Part shown: positions 16,007 through 24,940 of the stretch, piece after piece
Numbering within the stretch: position 1 is the first letter of the stretch
How the letters are laid out: every line of letters starts with the position of its first letter
Origin: Streptacidiphilus pinicola
GTDB taxonomy: Bacteria > Actinomycetota > Actinomycetes > Streptomycetales > Streptomycetaceae
Reading direction: 5' to 3'
Assembly (NCBI RefSeq): GCF_003258295.1
Contig: NZ_QKYN01000096.1
Location: 1 to 45,758, forward strand
Length of the DNA: 45,758 bases
Translations under genes and position numbers: made by a program
The notes under the pieces: model-generated
What the model was told of the DNA's origin: nothing
The model's input: only the letters and a program-made list of their open reading frames with translations
The model's database searches: none

Positions 16007-17536
16007 ATGACCACCAGCAACGGCCAGTACATCGCGGCCATCGACCAGGGAACGACCTCCAGCCGATGCATCGTCTTCGGTGCGGACGGCCGGATCGTCG
16101 CGGTCGACCAGCAGGAGCACAGCCAGATCTTCCCCCAGCCCGGTTGGGTGGAGCACGACGCCGAGGAGATCTGGACCCGGGTCCAGTCGGTCATCTCCGG
16201 TGCCCTGGCCAAGGCCGGGCTCACCCGCGACGACATCCGCGCCATCGGCATCACCAACCAGCGCGAGACCACCGTCCTGTGGGACAAGAACACCGGCAAG
16301 CCGGTCCACAACGCCCTGGTGTGGCAGGACACCCGCACCGAGGACCTCTGCAAGGAGCTGGGCCGCAACGTCGGTCAGGACCGCTTCCGTCGCGAGACCG
16401 GGCTCCCGCTCGCGAGCTACTTCGCCGGCCCCAAGATCCGCTGGCTGCTGGACAACGTCGAGGGCCTGCGCGAGCGCGCCGAGCGCGGCGACATCCTCTT
16501 CGGCACGATGGACACCTGGGTCATCTGGAACCTGACCGGTGGCGTCGACGGCGGCAAGCACGTCACCGACGTGACCAACGCGTCGCGCACGATGCTGATG
16601 AACCTGCACACGTTGGAGTGGGACGACAAGATCGCCGAGTCGATGGACGTGCCGATGTCCGTCCTGCCGGAGATCCGCTCCTCCGCGGAGGTCTACGGCG
16701 AGGCCGTGGGCGAGCTGGCGGGCGTGCCGGTCGCCTCCGCGCTGGGCGACCAGCAGGCGGCGCTGTTCGGCCAGACCTGCTTCGACGTCGGCGAGGCCAA
16801 GTCCACCTACGGCACCGGCACCTTCCTGCTGCTGAACACCGGCGAGAAGGTCGTCAACTCCTACCACGGGCTGCTGACCACGGTCGGCTACCGGATCGGC
16901 GACCAGGCCCCGGTCTACGCGCTCGAGGGCTCGATCGCCGTCACCGGCTCGCTGGTGCAGTGGCTCCGCGACCAGCTCGGCATCATCTCCACCGCGGCCG
17001 AGATCGAGACGCTGGCCTCGACGGTGGCGGACAACGGCGGCGCCTACATCGTCCCGGCGTTCTCCGGCCTGTTCGCGCCGTACTGGCGCTCGGACGCGCG
17101 CGGCGTGATCACCGGCCTGACCCGCTACGTGACCAAGGGTCACCTGGCCCGCGCCGTGCTGGAGGCCACCGCCTGGCAGACCCGCGAGGTCGTCGACGCG
17201 ATGGAGAAGGACTCCGGCGTCACGCTCTCAGCGCTCAAGGTCGACGGCGGCATGACCAGCAACAACCTGCTCATGCAGAACATCGCCGACGTCCTGGACG
17301 TCCCGGTCGAGCGCCCGTTCGTCGCCGAGACCACCGCGCTGGGCGCCGCCTACGCGGCCGGTCTCGCGGTCGGCTTCTGGCCGGACGTCGACACCCTGCG
17401 CGCCAACTGGCACCGCGCCGCGGAGTGGACCCCGCGGATGGACGAGGAGACGCGCGAGAGCGAGTACAAGAACTGGCTCAAGGCCGTCGAACGGACCATG
17501 GGCTGGATCGAAGAGGACCAGCCGACGGGCCACTGA
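16007..17536 (+). CDS. glpK: Glycerol kinase
   Basis: The 509-residue enzyme phosphorylates glycerol to glycerol 3-phosphate with ATP. It has the FGGY-kinase N-terminal phosphate motif [17 protein letters not shown], the substrate segments [10 protein letters not shown] and [17 protein letters not shown], and [16 protein letters not shown] and [14 protein letters not shown] in the C-terminal half. Length is exactly that of the family. It is followed by two strong hairpins before glpD, which may separate its expression from that of glpD. Confidence 0.97.
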   Translation: MTTSNGQYIAAIDQGTTSSRCIVFGADGRIVAVDQQEHSQIFPQPGWVEHDAEEIWTRVQSVISGALAKAGLTRDDIRAIGITNQRETTVLWDKNTGKPVHNALVWQDTRTEDLCKELGRNVGQDRFRRETGLPLASYFAGPKIRWLLDNVEGLRERAERGDILFGTMDTWVIWNLTGGVDGGKHVTDVTNASRTMLMNLHTLEWDDKIAESMDVPMSVLPEIRSSAEVYGEAVGELAGVPVASALGDQQAALFGQTCFDVGEAKSTYGTGTFLLLNTGEKVVNSYHGLLTTVGYRIGDQAPVYALEGSIAVTGSLVQWLRDQLGIISTAAEIETLASTVADNGGAYIVPAFSGLFAPYWRSDARGVITGLTRYVTKGHLARAVLEATAWQTREVVDAMEKDSGVTLSALKVDGGMTSNNLLMQNIADVLDVPVERPFVAETTALGAAYAAGLAVGFWPDVDTLRANWHRAAEWTPRMDEETRESEYKNWLKAVERTMGWIEEDQPTGH

Positions 17537-17559
17537 CGTCCCGTCGTCTCACACAACTC

Positions 17560-17628
17560 GGGTGCGGTGGGCCCCCTCTCGGGGGGAGGGGACCCACCGC
17601 ACCCCTGGGTCCGCATGGCCGGACCCAG
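17560..17628 (+). terminator. Two tandem hairpins between glpK and glpD
   Basis: The first structure pairs GGGTGCGGTGGG (from 17560) with CCCACCGCACCC (to 17604), with CCCTC/GAGGG extending the stem to about 20 bp. It is followed at once by CTGGGTCCG (17605-17613) pairing with CGGACCCAG (17620-17628) around a six-base loop. Both stand 32 bases or more before the glpD start. They could terminate part of transcription or stabilise a processed glpFK message. Confidence 0.75.
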
Positions 17629-17660
17629 CACCACCTCCAGGAAATTCGAGGGATCTTCCG

Positions 17661-19247
17661 ATGCACACCATGCCGACCCTTGGGGCCAACCGCACGGCCG
17701 ACCGCGCGCAGGCGCGGGCACTGCTGAGCAGTGCCACCTACGACCTGCTGATCATCGGCGGCGGCATTCTCGGCACCGCCGTGGCCTGGACGGCCGCGCA
17801 GTCGGGCCTGCGGGTCGCGATGGTGGACGCGGGCGACTTCGCCGGAGCCACCTCCAGCGCCTCCTCCAAGCTGGTCCACGGCGGTCTGCGCTACCTGCAG
17901 ACCGGCGCGGTCAAGCTGGTCGCGGAGAACCACAAGGAGCGCCGCGCGCTCTCCACGGACGTCGCACCGCACCTGGTCAACCCGCTCACCTTCTTCGTCC
18001 CGGTCTACAAGGGCGGCCCGCACTCGGCGCCGAAGCTCGGCGCGGGTGTCTTCCTCTACTCCGCGCTCTCCGCCTTCCGCGACGGCATGGGCCACGTCGC
18101 CACCGCCGCCCGCGCCGGGCAGGCCGTCCCGGCGCTGAAGACCGAGGGCCTGCGCTCCGTCGCCGTCTACGGCGACCACCAGATGAACGACTCCCGCGTG
18201 GCCGTGATGACGGTCCGCGCCGCCGTCGAGTCGGGCGCGGTCGTGCTCAACCACGCCGAGGTCTCCGGCCTTCGCTTCACCGGCGGCCGGGTCACCGGCG
18301 CCGAGGTCCGCGACCGCCTGACCGGCGAGGAGTTCGGCGTCGACGCGCGCCTCGTGCTGAACGCGACCGGCCCGTGGGTGGACCACCTGCGCGCGATGGA
18401 GGACCCGAACGCCGCGCCCAGCATCCGGCTGTCCAAGGGCGCGCACGTCGTGCTCAAGCGCAAGGCGCCCTGGAAGGCCGCGCTGACAATCCCGATCGAC
18501 AAGTACCGCGTCTCCTTCGCCATCCCGTGGGAGGACCACGTCCTGCTCGGCACGACCGACGAGGAGTACACCGGCGACCCGGCCGACGTCCGTGCCACCA
18601 AGGCCGACGTGGACCAGATCCTCGGCGAGGCCGCCCACGCGATCCGCGACGACCACCTGGACCGCGACCTGATCACCTACTCCTTCGCAGGTCTGCGGGT
18701 GCTGCCGGGCGGCCCCGGCCAGACCGCGGCCGCCAAGCGGGAGACCGTCGTCACCGAGGGCCGCGGCGGCATGCTGTCGGTCGCCGGCGGCAAGTGGACG
18801 ACCTACCGTCACATCGGCCGGGTCGTGCTGGAGAAGCTCGCGCACGTGGCGGGGACCGGCCTCGCCGAGGACATGTCGACGATCCCGCGCACCGTCCCGC
18901 TGCCGGGCGTGGCCAGCCCGAACGCCGTCGCCCACCGCCTGCTGGTCGACCGCGAGCCCGGCGCCCGGATGGACCCGCTGGTCGCCCGCCACCTGGCCAC
19001 CCACTACGGCACCCTCTCCTTCGACATCGCCCGGATGATCGACGACGACCCGTCGCTGGGCCGGCAGATCCACCCGGACGGCCCGGACGTCTGGGCCCAG
19101 GTCGCCTACGCCGTCGACCAGGAGTGGGCCGCCACCACCGACGACGTGCTGCGCCGCCGCACCACCACGACCGTCCGCGGCCTCGACACCCCAGAGGTCC
19201 GCGCCGAGGTCGACACCTTCCTGGCAACCCGCCTGCCGCAGGCCTGA
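17661..19247 (+). CDS. glpD: Glycerol-3-phosphate dehydrogenase (FAD-dependent)
   Basis: The 528-residue enzyme oxidises glycerol 3-phosphate to dihydroxyacetone phosphate and passes electrons to quinone at the membrane. The FAD-binding motif LLIIGGGILGTAVAW is near residue 30, followed by SSASSKLVHGGLRYLQ, and the second FAD segment GGKWTTYRHIG near 370. The ATG at 17661 has GAGGGA seven bases ahead; the longer open frame upstream is the hairpin region. It completes conversion of glycerol to a glycolytic intermediate with glpF and glpK. Confidence 0.95.
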   Translation: MHTMPTLGANRTADRAQARALLSSATYDLLIIGGGILGTAVAWTAAQSGLRVAMVDAGDFAGATSSASSKLVHGGLRYLQTGAVKLVAENHKERRALSTDVAPHLVNPLTFFVPVYKGGPHSAPKLGAGVFLYSALSAFRDGMGHVATAARAGQAVPALKTEGLRSVAVYGDHQMNDSRVAVMTVRAAVESGAVVLNHAEVSGLRFTGGRVTGAEVRDRLTGEEFGVDARLVLNATGPWVDHLRAMEDPNAAPSIRLSKGAHVVLKRKAPWKAALTIPIDKYRVSFAIPWEDHVLLGTTDEEYTGDPADVRATKADVDQILGEAAHAIRDDHLDRDLITYSFAGLRVLPGGPGQTAAAKRETVVTEGRGGMLSVAGGKWTTYRHIGRVVLEKLAHVAGTGLAEDMSTIPRTVPLPGVASPNAVAHRLLVDREPGARMDPLVARHLATHYGTLSFDIARMIDDDPSLGRQIHPDGPDVWAQVAYAVDQEWAATTDDVLRRRTTTTVRGLDTPEVRAEVDTFLATRLPQA

Positions 19248-19266
19248 CACCCCGGCTCCCCCACCG

Positions 19267-19301
19267 CCCGGGCCCCGCCGTCGTCGACGGCGGGGCCCGG
19301 G
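19267..19301. terminator. Terminator hairpin after glpD
   Basis: A perfect 16-bp GC-rich stem (CCCGGGCCCCGCCGTC with its complement, 19267-19282 and 19286-19301) with a three-base loop is followed by TGTATTTT. It ends the glycerol operon. Confidence 0.9.
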
Positions 19302-19307
19302 TGTATT

Positions 19308-19321
19308 TTGAACGCGTTCAA
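19308..19321. promoter_or_regulatory. TetR-type palindrome ahead of the epimerase remnant
   Basis: TTGAACGCGTTCAA is a perfect 14-bp palindrome of the kind bound by many TetR-family repressors. It lies 26 bases before the broken epimerase gene. No adjacent regulator remains in the window. Confidence 0.5.
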
Positions 19322-19347
19322 CAACGAGCGCCAGGGGGACGGACACG

Positions 19348-19967
19348 ATGAAGGTCGTGCTTCCCGGCGGGACCGGGCAGGTCGGCGGAATCCTGGACCG
19401 GGCGCTGACGGCCGCCGGTCACGAGGTGGTGGTGCTGACCCGGCACCCCACCCGCGAGCGGCAGCTGGCCTGGGACGGCCGCACGCTCGGCCCCTGGGCG
19501 GCGGAGGCGATCGACGGTGCCGACCTCGTGGTCAACCTGGCCGGTCGCAGCGTCAGCTGCCGCTACACACAGGCGAACCTGCGGCAAATGATGGACTCGC
19601 GCGTCGACTCCGCCCGCGTCGTCGGCGAGGCCATCGCCGCAGCGAGGCGGCCGCCGCGCGTCTGGATGCAGATGAGCACCGCGACGATCTACGCCCACCG
19701 CTTCGACGCCCCGAACGACGAGGCCGGCGGCCTGATCGGCGGCAAGGAGCCGGACGTGCCCTGCGGCAGGCCTGGGGCATGCCCGTCGGCATCCCGGCCA
19801 CCCGCTGGATGGCCGAGCTCGGCGCGTTCGCGCTGCGCAGCGACACCGAGCTGCTGCTGAAGAGCCGCCGGGTGACGCCGGGCCGCCTGCGTGAGGCGGG
19901 CTTCGCATTCGAGTGCGAGGGGTGGCCGCAGGCCGCGGACGACCTGGTCCGCCGGATGCGGCGCTGA
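19348..19967 (+). pseudogene. Broken TIGR01777-type epimerase (YfcH-like), internal deletion
   Basis: The first 135 codons encode the N-terminal half of a sugar-nucleotide epimerase-like Rossmann protein (MKVVLPGGTGQVGGILDRAL, VNLAGRSVSCRY, MQMSTATIYAHRFDAPNDE). After about 19760 the sense passes into another frame, where the family's C-terminal end is found (ALRQAWGMPVGIPATRWMAE, then TELLLKSRRVTPGRL). Intact members are about 300 residues, so roughly 100 or more codons of the middle are missing and the join is out of frame. A small MKVVL-led product could still be made but would lack the fold core. Confidence 0.8.
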
Positions 19968-20037
19968 CGGCCGCGCATGGGGGTCCGGACAGCCGGGCGG
20001 CACGGGCGCAAGATCGGCCCCGGATTTCGGCGGACGG

Positions 20038-20200
20038 GGGAAACGATCCGTTCCCACACCAGTTCGTGGTCTACCCCGACGCGGGGCACGAGGTGGGCAT
20101 GTTCCCGTACCTGCGCATGGGCCCCGCCACGGCACAGGGCGGCACCAGGTCCGGCAACGAGGCTGCCCAGAGCGCGAGTTGGGCGCGACTGTTGGTTCCT
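20038..20200 (+). pseudogene. C-terminal remnant of an alpha/beta hydrolase (BAAT-like)
   Basis: In one frame the sequence reads FPHQFVVYPDAGHEVGMFPYLRMG, then RSGNEAAQSASWARLLV. This resembles the end of acyl-CoA thioester hydrolase/BAAT-type proteins, with the catalytic histidine in YPDAGH. No start codon or nucleophile region precedes it, so it is a fragment. It abuts the epimerase remnant and forms a decayed patch with it. Confidence 0.4.
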
Positions 20201-20237
20201 CGCGGTGGACCGCGGCTGACCGCCGCAGCGGCACGGA

Positions 20238-20265
20238 GACGGGCCCGGCGGCGGCCGGGCCCGTC
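20238..20265. terminator. Terminator hairpin after the ribonuclease gene
   Basis: GACGGGCCCGGC (20238-20249) and GCCGGGCCCGTC (20254-20265) form a 12-bp stem with a four-base loop, 19 bases beyond the minus-strand ribonuclease stop. Confidence 0.75.
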
Positions 20266-20283
20266 AGTCCGTGGGGGCGGGCG

Positions 20284-20685
20284 TCAGCAGCTGAGGTCGA
20301 TCTGCTCGAACGTCGCGTAGTGGTCGTCGGTGTAGTAGTCGATCTGGTCCGGCTGGTCCTGGACGATGCGGCGCGCGCCGCGGGTCGGGCTGCCCGGGGT
20401 GACCACGGTGTACTCGTGGTAGTAGCCGTAGGGCTCGCTCGGCAGGACGCCCTCGTTGTTGGAGAAGATCGTCCCGTCCTGGCTGTACGGGTACGGGCCG
20501 CCCTGGGCGATCAGGTTGAGCGTGTCGTCGGCCTGCGAGGGCAGCTGGCTCTGGCACACCGTGCCGCTGACGTCGGCGTGCGCGCTGGCGGCCGGCAGCA
20601 GGACGGGGCAGGTCGCGGCGAGGACGCCGGCAGCGAGGAACAGGGTCGCGGTGCGCGCGTTCCACGCGCGTAGAGAGATGCTCAT
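20284..20685 (-). CDS. Secreted guanyl-specific ribonuclease (RNase Sa homologue)
   Basis: The 133-residue precursor has a signal peptide (Arg near the start, hydrophobic core, cleavage after ASAHA at about residue 37) and a mature part of about 96 residues that follows RNase Sa closely: DVSGTVC at the start, YGYYHEYTV with the general-base Glu at about 91, RGARRI, and the general-acid His in DDHYATF at about 122. Two cysteines form the expected single disulphide. It cleaves RNA after guanine outside the cell. No barstar-like inhibitor gene adjoins it. Confidence 0.93.
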   Translation of the reverse strand: MSISLRAWNARTATLFLAAGVLAATCPVLLPAASAHADVSGTVCQSQLPSQADDTLNLIAQGGPYPYSQDGTIFSNNEGVLPSEPYGYYHEYTVVTPGSPTRGARRIVQDQPDQIDYYTDDHYATFEQIDLSC

Positions 20686-20887
20686 GTCAATGAGTGTGCG
20701 GACGGACGAGGCAGCACGGAAGGGAACATGACATCCCTTCACGATTTGTTCGCCTGACAACCTCTGATCGAGCAGAAGATGTCCCGCGGGTGACACGACC
20801 CACCCGTTCGGAGCCCCGACGCGCGACACGGAGGGGTCCGGACGAGACTGGAGGGGCGTGATCGGACACCGACGACGAGGAGCGGCC

Positions 20888-21091
20888 ATGCTCGCGGTCT
20901 TCCTGTTCCTGCTGCTGATCGCGGTCGTCTTCGGGTTCCTCGGCGCGATCGTGAAAGGCCTGTTCTGGCTGCTGATCATCGGCTGCGTGGTCTTCGTCCT
21001 GGCGGTGCTCTTCGTGGGCCTGCGCACGGGCCGCCGCCTCGGCCGCCGCGAGGCGGCCCGCAAGGCCAAGCACGGCGCGGCGGAGCACTGA
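20888..21091 (+). CDS. Small membrane protein
   Basis: The 67-residue protein consists of two adjacent hydrophobic helices (MLAVFLFLLLIAVVFGFLG and FWLLIIGCVVFVLAVLFVG) and a basic tail rich in Arg/Lys. The ATG at 20888 is preceded by GAGGAG, whereas an in-frame GTG at 20858 has no ribosome site. Function is unknown; such short two-helix proteins are common in streptomycetes. Confidence 0.7.
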   Translation: MLAVFLFLLLIAVVFGFLGAIVKGLFWLLIIGCVVFVLAVLFVGLRTGRRLGRREAARKAKHGAAEH

Positions 21092-21137
21092 GCCGCGAAG
21101 CGGCCGGCCCCGAGCGGCCGTCGCCTACGCTGATCTG

Positions 21138-21320
21138 GTGACCGACGACGCGTTGATTCCGGCCTCCGCCGTCCAGGAGGCGGTCGTGCGCTGCTCGGGC
21201 TGCGGCCGACCACTGCGCGACCCCGCCTCCCGCGCCCGCGGCCACGGACCCGTCTGCACCGAGCTCCGTCTCCCGGAGCCGCCGCGCGTCACCCAGGAGG
21301 AGACCCTCCCCGGCCTCTGA
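21138..21320 (+). CDS. Small zinc-ribbon protein (DUF6011-like)
   Basis: The 60-residue protein has the pattern CSGCGRPLRDPASRARGHGPVC, in which three or four cysteines surround a conserved RPL-DP-S core as in DUF6011 proteins, probably binding zinc. It starts with GTG. The role is unknown. It follows the small membrane gene by 46 bases and may be expressed with it. Confidence 0.65.
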   Translation: MTDDALIPASAVQEAVVRCSGCGRPLRDPASRARGHGPVCTELRLPEPPRVTQEETLPGL

Positions 21321-21368
21321 ACCCCGGGGCGGCACCCCCAGCCGTAAGCCTCCGCCCGCCAGCCGGCG

Positions 21369-21896
21369 TCAGCCCGACACGGTCACGTGGAGCTCGAACC
21401 GCCCGGCGGCTCCCGTGCACGCTGCGGCTTCGCCGCAGGCCTGGCGGGTCGCCAACACCGTGGCACGACCCGGGCCGACCGCGGTGTAGTCGGCGGTCTG
21501 ATCTCCGCAGCCGGCCATACCCATCGGCGGCGGGCAGGACGTGCTCGGGCTCGCCCAAGCCGTGGCGACCGTCCGCAGGACCTGTGACGCGCCAACCGGC
21601 TGGAAGGTCCAGAAGGCCGTAGGCAGATCCACGTGGAGCCGCTCGCCCACGTGCAGGGTCACGGTCTTGCCGTCGTCGGCGCCGCTCGCCATGACGGCGG
21701 TGGCGCCGCCGCCGGAGGGTGTACCCGGCGTCGCCGCGGCAGAGGCGGAGGCCGTCGTGGTGGGCCCCGTCGAGGGCGGAGTCCCCCCGGGCCCGGGCGA
21801 CCCCGGGGAGCTCGCGGACGTGCACCCGGCCAGCGCCAGCACTGTCGCACCGGCAGCGCAGAGCAGCGAGACCTGAAGTCGATCCATCAGAGGCAC
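21369..21896 (-). CDS. Secreted lipoprotein of unknown function
   Basis: The 175-residue protein has a signal peptide ending in the lipobox LALAGC, a Ser/Thr/Pro/Gly-rich linker, and a domain of about 100 residues (VTLHVGERLHVDLP, WTFQPVG, ATVLATRQACGEAAAC). The beta-strand pattern recalls chagasin-like inhibitor folds, but the diagnostic loops are not clear. It would be anchored on the outer face of the membrane. The start could be the GTG at 21896 or the ATG at 21887. Confidence 0.65.
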   Translation of the reverse strand: MPLMDRLQVSLLCAAGATVLALAGCTSASSPGSPGPGGTPPSTGPTTTASASAAATPGTPSGGGATAVMASGADDGKTVTLHVGERLHVDLPTAFWTFQPVGASQVLRTVATAWASPSTSCPPPMGMAGCGDQTADYTAVGPGRATVLATRQACGEAAACTGAAGRFELHVTVSG

Positions 21897-22110
21897 CGTC
21901 CTGTTCGCCTGTTCGGTCGCCTTTCCGACGGCTGCCGGGTCACCCGGGTTCCCCGCCGCGGGCGCAGGATTGTGCGGATTTCATGGCGAATCGTTCACGA
22001 CACACCCTCTGTGCGTGCCCCGCCGCCTTCCCCTAGCGTGGCCTGTCGGTCAGTGCCTCCGCCCCGGCAACTCCGGTGCGCGGCAAGCGACTTACCTAGG
22101 GGGAACCATC

Positions 22111-24861
22111 TTGCGCAAGATCTGGTCATTATCCGCGCGGGCCTGTGCGGGGGTGGCGGCGGCCGGGATGCTGTTGCTCGGTCTGCAAGCCACAGGCGCC
22201 GAGGCGGTGACACCGAGCGGTGCGCACCACCAACCCACCGTCGCCGCCAAGGCGATCACACCGACGGTGAGGGTTCAGGCCGGCACGTCCCGTACCGCGA
22301 ACGCGCGACGGCAGACGCCGGCCGTGCCGACGTCCACGCCGCAGACGGGGCACCACCGGCCCGGCGTCTTCATGGCCTACCCGCACGGGAGCTCGTCGGT
22401 GCAGACGCCACCGCGGATCACCACGGACACGCCGTACACGCACACCCCGACGCCCGGCAGCGAAGCCGACCTGGCGAACCACGGCGGCTCGGTCATGCAC
22501 GGCGTGACCGTCTCCCTCGTGTACTGGCTGCCCACCGGCGACCACTTCACCTCGGACGGCACGGACGCCGCCTACGAGAGCCTCCAGCAGCGCTGGGTCC
22601 AGGACGTCGGCGGCACACCGTACTTCAACGTCGTGAACCAGTACGCCGACAGCACCGGTCACGTACCCAACGCGGTGTCCTTCGGCGGATCCTGGACCGA
22701 CACCCAGCCGTACCCGCACGCAGGGACCACCACCGACCCGCTGACGGACGGCGACATCGCCACGGAGGCATCCCACGCGGCGGCGGCCAAGGGCTGGCCC
22801 CAGGACGCGACGCACATCGTCGTCGTGTTCACCGCCTCCGGGATCCAGCAGTGCCTGAGCAGCAACCAGTGCACCTTCCCCACCGTCCCCAAGGGAGGCT
22901 GGGTCTGCGGTTACCACTCCAGCAACGGGAACAACCAGCTGTACGCCTTCATGTCGGACTCCGGTGGGGACCACGGGGCGCCCGGCAACAACTGCCTCAT
23001 CCAGGACAGCGCGCCCAACGGCAACCTCGCCGCCGACAACGAAGTGAGCATCCTGTCGCACGAGATCAGCGAGACCGCCACCGACCCGTACGTGAACACG
23101 ACGCCCGCCTGGACCGACTTGACCTCGCAGACGACGGGCGGCGAGATCGGCGACAAGTGCGAGGCCGGTGAGACGGGCACGCCCTACGCGCCGAAGAACG
23201 ACTCAGGTGCGGACGTTTTCCTGCACGGCCACCCGTACGTCCTGCAGCAGGAGTGGAGCAACGCCGTCCACACCTGCGCGATGGACGACTGCGTCATCAG
23301 CGGCGGCACCGGCTACGTCTGCCCGCCTCAGGTGACGGCCGCCGAGACGGTCGACAACCCGAACCCGGTGGTCGGCTCCACCGTCACCTACACCGTCAAG
23401 GTGCAGAACAACGACGACACCGGCGCCGCGCTCAACGCCACCGTCAACGGCCCGCTGCCGAGCGGGTACACGTTGACAAGTCTGAGCGCGCCGAACTCCG
23501 CCTCGCAGAGCTCGACGTCGAGTTCCTTCACCGTCTCCTACGACACGCTGCCGGTCCACCAGGCCGAAAGCATCACGGTGACCGCCACCGTGCCGGTGCA
23601 GGTGGGCCAACCCGCCTCCGCATGCTCGTCGGTGGCGATGCAGGACCTGCTGAGCAAGGCGCAGCCGACGGTCCAGTCCAGCCCCTGCGGAAGCACCAAC
23701 CCCGGCAAGATCCCCACTTCCGTCAGCTACACCGGCGCCACCACCGCCGACTACCACGACGCCTTCACGGCGTCCGCGAACGTCAGCGGCCAGGGCTCGC
23801 CGGTCTCCGGCGGTACGGTCAAGTTCACGCTCGGCGGCGCGAGTTGCACCGCCACGACGGACGCCTCCGGCAACGCCTCCTGCGGACTGACCCCGGTCGA
23901 CCCGGCGGGCGGCGTGACGCTGCACGCCGACTACGCCGGTGACCCGACGCACGAGGCGAGTTCGACGACCGCCGCGTTCACCATCACCCACGAGGAGACC
24001 ACGCTCGCCTACACCGGCCCGAAACACGTCGCCAACGGCGTGCCGGCCACGCTGTCGGGAGTGCTGAAGGAGGACGGCACCGCCGCCATCGCCGGCCGTA
24101 CCGTCCAGATCGCGCTCGGCACCGGCTCGACGCAGCAGACCTGCTCCGGCACCACCGGCGGCGACGGCACCGTCAGTTGCACCATCCCGACGGTCAACCA
24201 GCCGCTCAACGACACCGCGACGGTCCCGGTCGCGGTCACCTTCGCCGGCGACGCGTACTACCTGCCGTCCAACGCCTCGGCGACGGTGCGGCTGGAGTAC
24301 TACACCGGCCGGTCCTACGGCCTCTCGGCCGACGTCAACCTGCTGCTGGCGCAGCTGACCATCCCGCCCACGCCGGACACCGGCCAGATCCGCACCGCAC
24401 AGGCGACCACCACCGACACCCCCTGCACGGCGACCCTCAGCACCGCGCTCATCTCGGCCGACGCGCTCTGCGCCAACGTCACCACGAAGTTGGCTCCGGG
24501 CACCTCGACTGCGACGTCGACAGTCCAGGACGCGACGATCGGGATCCCGGGCCTCCCGGTGATCGGCATTTCCGGTCTCACCGCGACCTCGGTGAGCTCC
24601 TGCACCGGGACCAGGGGCTCCGCGACGCTCACGCTCACCATCGCCGGCGCGCCGGTGACCGTCCCGACCGCGCCCAACAGCGTGATCGGTCTGCCGGGCG
24701 GCGCCCGGCTGGTGATCAACGAGCAGACGCCTGACCCGAGTGCCGACTTCGGCACCACGGTCAACGCCGTCCACCTGATCGTCCCCGGCCTGCTCGGCGG
24801 GGCGAACACCGTGGACGTGGTCGTGGGCTCCGCCACCAGCGGCGCGCACAACTGCAGTTGA
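22111..24861 (+). CDS. Large secreted EXORDIUM-like protein with Ig-like repeats
   Basis: The 916-residue protein starts at a TTG after GGGGGAA and has a signal peptide cleaved after about residue 32. Residues 120-395 resemble phosphate-induced/EXORDIUM proteins, with VCGYHS (265-270) and ILSHEISETATDP (314-326) followed by GGEIGDKC, a pattern that also looks like a metal-binding HExxE centre. Then come a DUF11-type domain (about 410-540), two Ig-like repeats (about 550-750) and a C-terminal domain of the choice-of-anchor type (about 760-916). Many cysteines suggest disulphides. It may be an extracellular hydrolase or adhesin; activity is unknown. Confidence 0.75.
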   Translation: MRKIWSLSARACAGVAAAGMLLLGLQATGAEAVTPSGAHHQPTVAAKAITPTVRVQAGTSRTANARRQTPAVPTSTPQTGHHRPGVFMAYPHGSSSVQTPPRITTDTPYTHTPTPGSEADLANHGGSVMHGVTVSLVYWLPTGDHFTSDGTDAAYESLQQRWVQDVGGTPYFNVVNQYADSTGHVPNAVSFGGSWTDTQPYPHAGTTTDPLTDGDIATEASHAAAAKGWPQDATHIVVVFTASGIQQCLSSNQCTFPTVPKGGWVCGYHSSNGNNQLYAFMSDSGGDHGAPGNNCLIQDSAPNGNLAADNEVSILSHEISETATDPYVNTTPAWTDLTSQTTGGEIGDKCEAGETGTPYAPKNDSGADVFLHGHPYVLQQEWSNAVHTCAMDDCVISGGTGYVCPPQVTAAETVDNPNPVVGSTVTYTVKVQNNDDTGAALNATVNGPLPSGYTLTSLSAPNSASQSSTSSSFTVSYDTLPVHQAESITVTATVPVQVGQPASACSSVAMQDLLSKAQPTVQSSPCGSTNPGKIPTSVSYTGATTADYHDAFTASANVSGQGSPVSGGTVKFTLGGASCTATTDASGNASCGLTPVDPAGGVTLHADYAGDPTHEASSTTAAFTITHEETTLAYTGPKHVANGVPATLSGVLKEDGTAAIAGRTVQIALGTGSTQQTCSGTTGGDGTVSCTIPTVNQPLNDTATVPVAVTFAGDAYYLPSNASATVRLEYYTGRSYGLSADVNLLLAQLTIPPTPDTGQIRTAQATTTDTPCTATLSTALISADALCANVTTKLAPGTSTATSTVQDATIGIPGLPVIGISGLTATSVSSCTGTRGSATLTLTIAGAPVTVPTAPNSVIGLPGGARLVINEQTPDPSADFGTTVNAVHLIVPGLLGGANTVDVVVGSATSGAHNCS

Positions 24862-24902
24862 GAGCGGCGAGCTGAACTGCCCTTAGCGCGCCTCCCCGCG
24901 CG

Positions 24903-24940
24903 GCCCTCGCGCCCGGGTCACACCGACCTGGCGCGAGGGC
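24903..24940. terminator. Bidirectional terminator hairpin
   Basis: GCCCTCGCGC (24903-24912) and GCGCGAGGGC (24931-24940) form a perfect 10-bp stem between the convergent EXORDIUM-like and TOPRIM genes. The TOPRIM stop codon lies in the loop. Confidence 0.7.

Noticed and set aside
17478..19346. 622-codon open frame opposite glpD
   Set aside because: Antisense shadow; glpD on the plus strand has full family conservation.
22111..24861. Biosynthetic gene cluster around the large secreted protein
   Set aside because: The neighbours are unrelated small secreted and cytosolic proteins; there are no carrier, ligase or tailoring enzymes.
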